Shown: positions 1 to 5,662, counted from the first letter of the stretch. The stretch is 5,899 nucleotides of DNA from Methanosarcinales archaeon (GCA_003661015.1 QMVI01000072.1:1-5899), one strand, 5' to 3'. Translations and numbers: made by a program. The notes: generated by a model not told the origin, from the sequence alone.

Positions 1-14
1 AAACCTCACAACAA

Positions 15-54
15 TTGTATGATGACAGCCTTACTTGTATGATGACAACCTTAC
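15..54. repeat. 20-bp tandem direct repeat (two units)
   Basis: Positions 15-34 and 35-54 are two head-to-tail 20-bp units that differ at one base (g28 versus a48). The right unit contains the stop codon (51-53, minus strand) of the adjacent gene, so the repeat looks like a short duplication of that gene's 3' end. Positions 1-14 before it show nothing recognisable. The function is unknown. With only two units and no spacer, it is not a CRISPR array. Confidence 0.9.
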
Positions 55-707
55 TCTGGATAGCTGATTTTGATTGATTCGGAAAGTGCATTTTTGTCCA
101 ACTTTCCACTTTCAATCACACATGCAATCGCCATGGCAACGGGAACAAAGCAAGTGGGTGTGAAGTTATGTTCATTTGCAAACTCGTACATCTTCATGCT
201 ATGTTCAGAGAACTCCTCAGGGTCAATTTCAGGAAGCTCATCTCTTGCTTCCTTGATTATAGGACAGTCCGTTGCAAGGCTCATTTTTATCTTACCTTCC
301 GGTGTCTTTCTTGCTCTGACAAGTGTTATATGGTCACATAGAGGGGTATTCGCCCGGACTTTGGTTATGTCTTCCCCAGTTTTGGGTATCTCAATCGTGA
401 TGACTGAATGATGTGCAAGCTGTTTTGAAATCATCCCTATCTCGAGCCACCAGGCATTTGTAATGGCGGTTGGAACTGGACACGTGGCAGGCACTTTGTT
501 CTCCTTCGCACATTTGTACACGTTATTTATAAAACGATACAATTCATCCATCCTCACCCCAATGCTCTTCAACTCATTCACAAAACCCCGAAGATGAGGA
601 CATTCAGTTTTTACATCCGCTCTGAAAATACCATCTTCGTCCTGCCAGCCATTTACGAGTGCTGTGTATCCACAGATTGTATCCTCCACCTTGACTTTGG
701 AGACCAT
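51..707 (-). CDS. Cysteine-rich two-repeat protein (tandem DUF6951-like domains)
   Basis: A 218-residue protein of unknown function with no signal peptide or membrane segment visible, so probably cytoplasmic. It consists of two homologous halves, about residues 3-107 and 115-218. Each has the pattern C-x23-C, an acidic helical stretch, then TC-x-VP followed by an Ala-rich helix. Equivalent cysteines are C12/C124, C36/C148 and C76/C186; C66 and C196 are extra and unpaired between halves. The pattern (ICGYTALV near the start, TCPVP near the end) resembles, from memory, the roughly 100-residue single-domain DUF6951 family of methanogens and relatives. I infer the conserved cysteines bind metal or a cofactor. 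I chose ATG at 707 because GGTGGG lies four bases upstream; an in-frame GTG at 716 would add three residues and could act as a near-leaderless start. It lies downstream of the DUF460 gene on the same strand, but a TATA-like box in the gap suggests its own promoter. Confidence 0.8.
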   Translation of the reverse strand: MVSKVKVEDTICGYTALVNGWQDEDGIFRADVKTECPHLRGFVNELKSIGVRMDELYRFINNVYKCAKENKVPATCPVPTAITNAWWLEIGMISKQLAHHSVITIEIPKTGEDITKVRANTPLCDHITLVRARKTPEGKIKMSLATDCPIIKEARDELPEIDPEEFSEHSMKMYEFANEHNFTPTCFVPVAMAIACVIESGKLDKNALSESIKISYPE

Positions 708-711
708 CCTT

Positions 712-717
712 CCCACC
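712..717 (-). promoter_or_regulatory. Ribosome binding site deciding the ATG at 707
   Basis: On the minus strand GGTGGG sits four bases before ATG at 707. It can pair with the CCUCC/CACC end of archaeal 16S rRNA. It overlaps the alternative in-frame GTG (716-714), so the two starts are mutually exclusive readings. This favours the ATG. Confidence 0.45.
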
Positions 718-738
718 GAAAAAGTCCAAATCTTTATG

Positions 739-750
739 TTATAATAATAT
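739..750 (-). promoter_or_regulatory. TATA-like box for the cysteine-rich gene
   Basis: The minus strand reads TATTATTATAAC here. Transcription starting about 25 bases downstream would begin near 719, giving a leader of roughly 12 bases before ATG at 707. This suggests the gene is transcribed on its own and not only by read-through from the DUF460 gene. Confidence 0.45.
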
Positions 751-757
751 TTTGATA

Positions 758-810
758 GTCATACTCATTCTCATTCATACTCATACCGTCTCATTCATAC
801 CATACCTGTC
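758..810. repeat. Degenerate GTATGA/GAATGA repeat cluster, about 20-bp period
   Basis: The plus strand carries tcattcatac at 771-780 and again at 791-800, inside imperfect 20-bp units (771-790 and 791-810, both ending in gtc and related by a one-base indel). Further catac/cattc words spread from 758. On the minus strand this is a purine-rich run of GTATGA and GAATGA words between the DUF460 stop and the TATA-like box of the cysteine-rich gene, where an activator site would be expected. Simple slippage of a low-complexity tract is an equally good explanation. Confidence 0.6.
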
Positions 811-815
811 TCTCA

Positions 816-2735
816 TCATCTACCTTTCCTGAGTTCTTTCGCCCTTTCTGTTCTGTACTCACTTATTATCGAACTGATTCTCTCTTCGTCCCTCTTTCTT
901 TTCCACTCCTCTCTTTCACTCATCCATGCTTCTATTGCTTTGTTCAGTGAGGATGGTGATGTGCAAAGTGCATCATCAAAGCTCAATACAACCCCCTCAG
1001 CTTTTATTACAGGAAGACCAAGTTCCAGAAACCTCTCGTATGCTGAATGAGCCATTTCACCCTCGTACAGAACCGCCCTCGGTGAGAGAGAATGCAGAAT
1101 TTCGGCCGTTCCCGCACCCCCACCACTGGCATCTTTGAGATACACAACATCCCCCTTTCTCACGTTCGACCTTATGCATTCTCTTGTGAATCTGTCCACA
1201 ACCTTCAAAGGAATCAGTGAGCCATCCATCTCTTTCTTTCTTATAGCCTTGAGCATCTCCACCCTCTCCCTCAACCTCTCTATCTCCTCATCCCTCTTTC
1301 TAATTTCATTTCTTAGCAGTTCAACATCTTTTCTGAGTTTGCTAACAAGCTCATCCCTTCTCATCTCTCTGTATACTTCAGACCTGAGCATCTCCACCCT
1401 CTCCCTCAACCTCTCTATCTCTTCATCCCTCTCCTCAATTTCCCTCTTGAGTTCTTGATTGTACTCTGTAAGGCGTTTGATTGTCTTTTTCTGCTTTGAG
1501 ATTTTATCTCTCAGTCTTTCCTTCTCTTCGTCTGTTGGTGTTTCTTCCTTTTTCCCCTCTATCTCTGGTTTGGATGTGGCATAGCTCTCCTTAACTTTTT
1601 TCTGTCTTATCACGTCTGCTTTTATCTGTTCGATATCTGAGAATGGAGGAGCCTTCATTTCCGCTTTCAGAAGTTTATTTTTGTACATCCTAAATGCGTG
1701 ATATGCTGCAGCAATTGCATCTCTTTCATGGTCATTTTTCGGATTGAATTGGGATGAAAGCCTTCTCTTCTCATCCACCGAAAGTCTTGAAACAACACAC
1801 TCCACTCCGAACATCCTGCTAAGCCTCTCAACAGTTTTGGGGGCTGGTGCAACATCTGATGCAAATACGACAGGGATGCCAAAGGACAGTATTTTTTCAA
1901 TTGCATCTGATATCGACAGTCCTCTTTCAGAGGTGGTACCAAGCAGGTTTCCATGGAGGTCAAAGGCTGCAATGCCCATTGTCGTCCCGGGGTCTATGCC
2001 AACAATGATGTATTTCTTCTTTGCAAGTGGCACAAACTCAATACCACTCCTCTCAACTCCACTCACAACCACCCTCACATCTGCATGTCTGGATGAGCTG
2101 ATTGGTACTTTGTCCCGTGCCCCCTCAACCACGAATTCCACTCTTGAGTACCCTCCAAACCCCTTCTTTGTGTTCATCTCAAACTCAAAACCACCCTCTT
2201 TTAGAGTCCTCTCTATGTTTCTTGCCATCTCTCTGACAGCACCATGCACCTTTCTGCGATATCTGTTCTGACTCCATCCCCCCCTTCCGAGAGACCTACC
2301 TCTCGATACGATTATCTTTGTTTTATTTTCAAATACCTCAACAGCGTGTCCAACTCCCAGAAGAGCCAACTTTGCACAGGCTCTTGCCTCATCCAGAGGG
2401 TCAGTCTTCGAGATTCGGATTCCATGTGCCTTTGCAAGTGCTGAAAGTGAATGCTCTCTGTCAGTGACCTGTACAAGTTTTGTATTTGGTGGAAGCATGG
2501 ATAACAGATTTACAAGCTCCCTCTTATCACGTGAAAGTTCGAAGATGTTATCACATGCAATCATTTCAGGTTTGTATTTCTTTGCGAGCCTCAGAATTTT
2601 GTATTTGCTCACACCTCGAATTTCCTCTACCGTATCCTCACCCACCACAGCAACCGAGTACCTTGGGATGGAGTGTGATGAACCCTTTTCTATATCTACT
2701 CCGAAAACGACCTTTATGGGTTTCTCGATGAACAA
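816..2735 (-). CDS. DUF460/COG2433 protein: RNase H-like domains, release-factor-like segment, coiled coil
   Basis: A 639-residue protein of the archaeal DUF460 family, with no established function. Domains in order: (a) residues 7-126, RNase H-like, with GVDIEKG (D14), ACDN (D62) and DPLDEARA (D112, D115, E116); (b) about 127-215, a segment centred on GRGGWSQNRYRRK (149-161) that resembles the catalytic loop of eRF1/Vms1-like release factors; (c) 243-352, RuvC/YqgF-type RNase H fold with GIDPGTT (D248), ASDVAP (D294) and NDHERDA (D335, E337, D339); (d) a Lys/Glu-rich linker and coiled coil, about 395-500, containing a duplicated 15-residue stretch (436-450 and 481-495); (e) 505-602, a conserved C-terminal domain with KDASGGG (534-540), then a charged tail. 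The acidic residues of both RNase H-like units appear intact, so nuclease activity is possible but unproven. The start is TTG: an in-frame TAA lies at 2744-2742, and no later start keeps the GVDI strand. Two TGA codons in tandem end the gene. Confidence 0.9.
   Translation of the reverse strand: MFIEKPIKVVFGVDIEKGSSHSIPRYSVAVVGEDTVEEIRGVSKYKILRLAKKYKPEMIACDNIFELSRDKRELVNLLSMLPPNTKLVQVTDREHSLSALAKAHGIRISKTDPLDEARACAKLALLGVGHAVEVFENKTKIIVSRGRSLGRGGWSQNRYRRKVHGAVREMARNIERTLKEGGFEFEMNTKKGFGGYSRVEFVVEGARDKVPISSSRHADVRVVVSGVERSGIEFVPLAKKKYIIVGIDPGTTMGIAAFDLHGNLLGTTSERGLSISDAIEKILSFGIPVVFASDVAPAPKTVERLSRMFGVECVVSRLSVDEKRRLSSQFNPKNDHERDAIAAAYHAFRMYKNKLLKAEMKAPPFSDIEQIKADVIRQKKVKESYATSKPEIEGKKEETPTDEEKERLRDKISKQKKTIKRLTEYNQELKREIEERDEEIERLRERVEMLRSEVYREMRRDELVSKLRKDVELLRNEIRKRDEEIERLRERVEMLKAIRKKEMDGSLIPLKVVDRFTRECIRSNVRKGDVVYLKDASGGGAGTAEILHSLSPRAVLYEGEMAHSAYERFLELGLPVIKAEGVVLSFDDALCTSPSSLNKAIEAWMSEREEWKRKRDEERISSIISEYRTERAKELRKGR
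1251..1432. repeat. 47-bp near-identical direct repeat inside the coiled coil of the DUF460 gene
   Basis: Positions 1251-1297 and 1386-1432 are identical except for one silent base (c versus t, 37th base of the unit). The offset is 135 bp, exactly 45 codons, so the frame is kept and the stretch RDEEIERLRERVEML is encoded twice. The third-position identity implies a recent duplication or gene conversion within the coiled-coil region. Confidence 0.9.
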
Positions 2736-2741
2736 CCCCCC

Positions 2742-2751
2742 TTATATATTT
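2742..2751 (+). promoter_or_regulatory. TATA box for pyruvate kinase
   Basis: TTATATATTT is centred about 26 bp before the GTG at 2773, the spacing expected for an archaeal TATA box whose transcript starts at or next to the start codon. There is no room for, or trace of, a Shine-Dalgarno sequence, so the mRNA is probably leaderless. Confidence 0.6.
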
Positions 2752-2760
2752 GATTTTTAA

Positions 2761-2770
2761 CAATATAAAA
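2761..2770 (-). promoter_or_regulatory. TATA box for the DUF460 gene
   Basis: The minus strand reads TTTTATATTG here, centred about 30 bp before the TTG at 2735. Transcription from about 2740 would leave a leader of about five bases. The box lies immediately before the pyruvate kinase start codon on the other strand, so the two promoters interlock. Confidence 0.5.
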
Positions 2771-2772
2771 AT

Positions 2773-4167
2773 GTGAACTCAGAAATTGCGAACTCAGAAA
2801 CAAGAACAAAAATCATGGCAACTCTTGGACCCTCTTCAGATGTGCTTGAGCTGGCGAGAGAGGGAGCGAGAGCATTCAGACTAAATCTCTCATACAACGA
2901 TATCGAATGGCACACTTCGATGATAGAGCAGGTGAGGGAGTCAGAAGATAAACTCGGCTTGCCATTGGGAGTTGTTGCAGATCTCAGGGGCAGAAAGCTC
3001 AGAATCTCCTCTACAGAGTATGAAGTGGTTGAAGGTCAGACTGTTGTGTTGGAAAGTGATACTTGTCCTCCATCATCTGGCATCCACACATCTCAGAAGC
3101 TCACCATCGATGCAGATATTTTTGAGCAACTGGAAGAAGGTGCCCAACTGATACTTGGTGATGGGGATGTTGTGCTGGATGTCGAGGAGTTGTCAGACAC
3201 TCACGCCTCTGCACAGGTCGTGAGGGGAGGCAGAATAAAAGACAATATGGGACTTAGGGTGGTTGGTGTATCCTTGAAACTTCCACCCATCACAAAACTC
3301 GATAGGGAATATGTGAGGAAACTGTCAAAACTCGTCGATTATTTCGGTCTTTCGTTTGTTTCTTCTTCCCGAGACATGGAGGAACTAAGAAAGCTCTCAC
3401 ATGTGCCGATAATAGCGAAGATAGAGAGAAGAGAGGCTGTTGAGAATTTGAGAGAGATTGTAGGGTGTTGTGATGGTGTGATGGTCGCCCGCGGAGACCT
3501 TGGGGTGGAACTATCACTTGAAAAGGTTCCTTTAATCCAGAAAGAAGTTCTGAGACTTTCGAGGGCACTTGGAAAGCCGGGAATTGTTGCAACGCAGATG
3601 CTTGAGTCGATGCTTCACTCTCCATCTCCCACCAGAGCCGAAGTGGCAGATGTTGCAAATGCCATACTTGATGGAGCAGACACTTTAATGCTTTCCGGAG
3701 AAACAGCGGTTGGAAAGTATCCCACGGAAGCGGTCAGATGGATGAAGAAGATAATAAGCGAGACAGAGAGATTTGGTAAGTTCGAGCCAATTCAGGAGAT
3801 TGAAAAATCAACGGTCTCCTCAGCCATCAGCAAGGCTGTTTATGTCCTCGCATCTGAACTAAATGCGGGTGCAATATTCACTCCGACGGCAACAGGCACA
3901 ACCCCCAAGATGGTTGCAAGATTTAGACCATCCCAGTGGATTTATGCTCTCTCACAATCTGAAAAAACTGCAAGAAGACTCTCGATTGTCTGGGGTGTAA
4001 TTCCAATTAAGGAGGATATTGGGGAAAGTCTGGATGAACTGACCGACAAAGTGGTTGAGTTTATAGGAAAAGAAAGAAAAAGAAAAGGGACTATTGTACT
4101 CACTGGGGGTCATCCTCTCGGTACTCCAGGGACAACTAACCTGATAAAGGTGGTTGTTGTTAATTGA
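2773..4167 (+). CDS. pyk: Pyruvate kinase
   Basis: Transfers phosphate from phosphoenolpyruvate to ADP, giving pyruvate and ATP; cytosolic, last step of glycolysis. At 464 residues it is full length for the family. Visible family features: TKIMATLGPSS (12-22) at the first barrel strand; FRLNLS (35-40) with R36, N38 and S40; the mobile B domain, about 75-165; AKIE (215-218) with catalytic-region K216; MVARGDLGVE (237-246) with metal-ligand region D242; ATQMLESM (273-280) with T274; MLSGETAVGKYP (306-317); and a complete C-terminal domain ending in TGGHPLGTPGTTN. The usual TKGPEIR segment reads LRGRKLR (71-77), so the residue equivalent to Glu117 of muscle enzyme is Lys75 and the K+ ligand Thr is Leu71. 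This is the pattern of K+-independent pyruvate kinases. The start is GTG at 2773; the overlapping ATG at 2771 is immediately followed by TGA. Met15 is too late because it would remove the first strand. Confidence 0.96.
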   Translation: MNSEIANSETRTKIMATLGPSSDVLELAREGARAFRLNLSYNDIEWHTSMIEQVRESEDKLGLPLGVVADLRGRKLRISSTEYEVVEGQTVVLESDTCPPSSGIHTSQKLTIDADIFEQLEEGAQLILGDGDVVLDVEELSDTHASAQVVRGGRIKDNMGLRVVGVSLKLPPITKLDREYVRKLSKLVDYFGLSFVSSSRDMEELRKLSHVPIIAKIERREAVENLREIVGCCDGVMVARGDLGVELSLEKVPLIQKEVLRLSRALGKPGIVATQMLESMLHSPSPTRAEVADVANAILDGADTLMLSGETAVGKYPTEAVRWMKKIISETERFGKFEPIQEIEKSTVSSAISKAVYVLASELNAGAIFTPTATGTTPKMVARFRPSQWIYALSQSEKTARRLSIVWGVIPIKEDIGESLDELTDKVVEFIGKERKRKGTIVLTGGHPLGTPGTTNLIKVVVVN

Positions 4168-4172
4168 CTTTT

Positions 4173-4772
4173 TCACTCAGAAGCAGCTTTGAGTTTGTGC
4201 AGTAGCTCTGCTGGACTTTTCACAGGACACTCTATCTTTTCAAGCAATTCTTCAACAGGTTTGCCTCTTACAACTATTCCTTTCAATCTCTCAGCAAGTT
4301 CTTCCTTGCCTGCCGGGAAATCTAACCCCCTCACTCTAATGAGTGTAAGCATAGCCCACAGAAGCTCGAGATTGAGACCCTCTTCAAGTGCCTCTCTCTC
4401 CTCAAGAGTCAACTCAATAGGTTCGCCTAACTTTATGCGCGAGTAAGCAAGCTTTGCCAGTCCCCCAGCTACATGCTCCCCACCTTCTTTCTCTCCGCTC
4501 TCTAAGTATCTCAAGACTTCATCAGGGTCTGCCCTCAAAATGTTCCTCACTGTCTGTCTTGTGATTCCCAGCTCTGTAGCTATATCAGACTCGCTCTTGA
4601 GTCCAACTTCTCTCAGTACTATGACATAAGAAGCCTCTGCAAGGCTTGGAACCCATGTTAGATTTCTATACTCTATAAGCTTCTTCAATCCACCCAGTAT
4701 TCTGATAGTCTCAATGAATACTTTGGTTGCCAATTCCTCATAATCCACATTAACTCCTTTTATCACTTCCAT
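4173..4772 (-). CDS. HTH regulator partner of the KaiC-like ATPase (near-KaiC domain type)
   Basis: A 199-residue cytosolic protein, probably DNA-binding. Residues 36-82 hold a conserved block (WVPSLAEASYVIVLRE) leading into a helix-turn-helix, SESDIATELGITRQTVRNIL at 60-79. From memory this matches the probable regulatory domain TIGR03879, defined because it recurs beside KaiC-domain genes. The C-terminal 110 residues are helical and charged with no recognised fold (LTLEEREALEEGLNLELLWA, 121-140) and may contact the ATPase or sense a ligand; that is inference. It follows the KaiC-like gene by 12 bp in the same operon, with its own strong ribosome binding site. Its stop codon is 5 bp from that of the convergent pyruvate kinase gene. 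Whether it controls its own operon, the divergent gene or distant targets cannot be told from sequence. Confidence 0.85.
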   Translation of the reverse strand: MEVIKGVNVDYEELATKVFIETIRILGGLKKLIEYRNLTWVPSLAEASYVIVLREVGLKSESDIATELGITRQTVRNILRADPDEVLRYLESGEKEGGEHVAGGLAKLAYSRIKLGEPIELTLEEREALEEGLNLELLWAMLTLIRVRGLDFPAGKEELAERLKGIVVRGKPVEELLEKIECPVKSPAELLHKLKAASE

Positions 4773-4775
4773 ATT

Positions 4776-4783
4776 ATCACCCC
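4776..4783 (-). promoter_or_regulatory. Ribosome binding site GGGGTGAT of the HTH partner
   Basis: The minus strand reads GGGGTGAT three bases before ATG at 4772. GGTGAT is the exact complement of AUCACC at the 3' end of archaeal 16S rRNA. It lies just after the KaiC-like gene's TAA (4787-4785), as expected for an internal operon gene. It is the clearest ribosome binding site in the window. Confidence 0.8.
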
Positions 4784-4784
4784 T

Positions 4785-5654
4785 TTATTTTTCCCCTCTT
4801 TTTCTCTCTCTTTTTATGAAATCAACCAATGGCTCTATTATTTCGATTAGACCTTCATCTGTAATCCTTACCACCCATGGTCTTGGGTCGTGTCCACATA
4901 ATCTGCATCCATCTATCCTGAGCGTCCTTAGAATCTCACCTACTGACATTCCATAAAGATTCTCTTCAAACTTTGTTGTAATTATTCTTTTTTCAAGGAC
5001 AATCGTTCCATCGACGATGTGTGCAACAGCCAATCCTCCAGCAGCTTCTGGAGTTTCCATTGCTTGGGATGACCTTTTTTGGGAGACAAGAAGTGCCGTT
5101 TGCATCTCTCTCTTTAGGAGGTTATAAATCCTCCTCACGATTGACCTTGCCATAATCTCTCTATGCTCATATAGTCCCGTTATCGAGTCCACTATACATA
5201 TTGTTGTCTTTCTTGATTTTATGGCGTACTTCAGGGTTGCGAGTAGTGATGGAAGGTCTTCTCTTAGACGCTCTTCCATTGAAGCATCTACGACAACCAT
5301 CTTTCCCTCAATTTTTGAGAAATCTATACCCATTGCCTCAGCTTTTCCTTTAAGTGCTGTATAAAGGAATGCTGCGGGCGATTCTGTGGTTATAAAGAGA
5401 ATCTTTGAACCCAATGATGCTTGATGTATTGCAACCTGCTCAACGAGAACACTCTTTCCGCTTTCTGGAACTCCCACGATGTTCAGAACCCCTCCCTTAG
5501 GAACACCACCCAACGACTTTTTCTTACCTTTCTCAACTTTGAAGAAGAGCTCGTCAAGCCTTGTACCAGTGCTTACACCCTCAATGGCAGGTGTGATATC
5601 AGAAAGTTCTGAAAGTTCTTTGACAGCCTCTTTATGAATTTTTGGTTCTTCCAT
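4785..5654 (-). CDS. Single-domain KaiC-like ATPase (RecA superfamily, AF_0351-like)
   Basis: A 289-residue soluble RecA/KaiC/RadA-superfamily ATPase with one KaiC domain instead of the clock protein's two. Residues 22-48 (PAIEGVSTGTRLDELFF) form the usual entry to the fold. Walker A is GVPESGKS (61-68). The catalytic acid is E91 in ITTESP; KaiC proper has two adjacent Glu. Walker B is ICIVDS (152-157) with D156. The segment SQKRSSQAMETPEAAGGLAV (191-210) precedes the last core strands. After the core comes C250-x2-C253-x-H255 in CRLCGHDPRPW, a possible metal site, then a basic tail. Size, single domain and the neighbouring HTH gene suggest the archaeal AF_0351 type (TIGR03880), by memory only. 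The role is presumably ATP-dependent sensing or signalling together with the downstream HTH protein. The start is ATG at 5654; no Shine-Dalgarno sequence is seen and the TATA spacing suggests a near-leaderless transcript. Confidence 0.88.
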   Translation of the reverse strand: MEEPKIHKEAVKELSELSDITPAIEGVSTGTRLDELFFKVEKGKKKSLGGVPKGGVLNIVGVPESGKSVLVEQVAIHQASLGSKILFITTESPAAFLYTALKGKAEAMGIDFSKIEGKMVVVDASMEERLREDLPSLLATLKYAIKSRKTTICIVDSITGLYEHREIMARSIVRRIYNLLKREMQTALLVSQKRSSQAMETPEAAGGLAVAHIVDGTIVLEKRIITTKFEENLYGMSVGEILRTLRIDGCRLCGHDPRPWVVRITDEGLIEIIEPLVDFIKRERKRGEK

Positions 5655-5662
5655 ATATGGAA
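5649..5662. promoter_or_regulatory. 14-bp perfect palindrome over the KaiC-like gene start (candidate operator)
   Basis: TTCCATATATGGAA is a perfect inverted repeat with no spacer. It covers the ATG of the KaiC-like gene (5654-5652) and the transcription start predicted from the nearby AT box, so a bound dimeric repressor would block initiation. The HTH partner and the divergent HTH protein are the obvious candidates to bind it, but nothing in the sequence proves this. Confidence 0.4.

Noticed and set aside
15..54. CRISPR repeat or attachment site
   Set aside because: There are only two contiguous 20-bp units with no spacers, and no cas gene, integrase or tRNA nearby.
926..1458. Plus-strand open frames opposite the DUF460 coiled coil and C-terminal region
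   Set aside because: They are Ser/Leu/Thr-rich mirror images of Glu/Arg/Lys-rich coiled-coil codons and show no domain signal. The minus-strand protein has clear family motifs.
1744..2271. 175-codon plus-strand open frame
   Set aside because: It lies antisense to the GIDPGTT and GGWSQ region of the DUF460 gene, has a biased composition and shows no recognisable motif.
2742..2752. Minus-strand reading of the 2742-2752 AT box as TATA box for the DUF460 gene
   Set aside because: A transcript starting about 25 bp downstream would begin inside the coding region after the TTG start. The box at 2761-2770 gives the right spacing.
2815..4167. Pyruvate kinase starting at the ATG at 2815 (Met15)
   Set aside because: It would delete RTKI of the first barrel strand, which the family needs. 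The GTG at 2773 keeps it and matches the TATA spacing.
4169..4173. Strong transcription terminator after pyruvate kinase
   Set aside because: There are only five T residues and no longer T tract or stem. It is mentioned under the convergent-gene finding but is too weak to annotate as a terminator.
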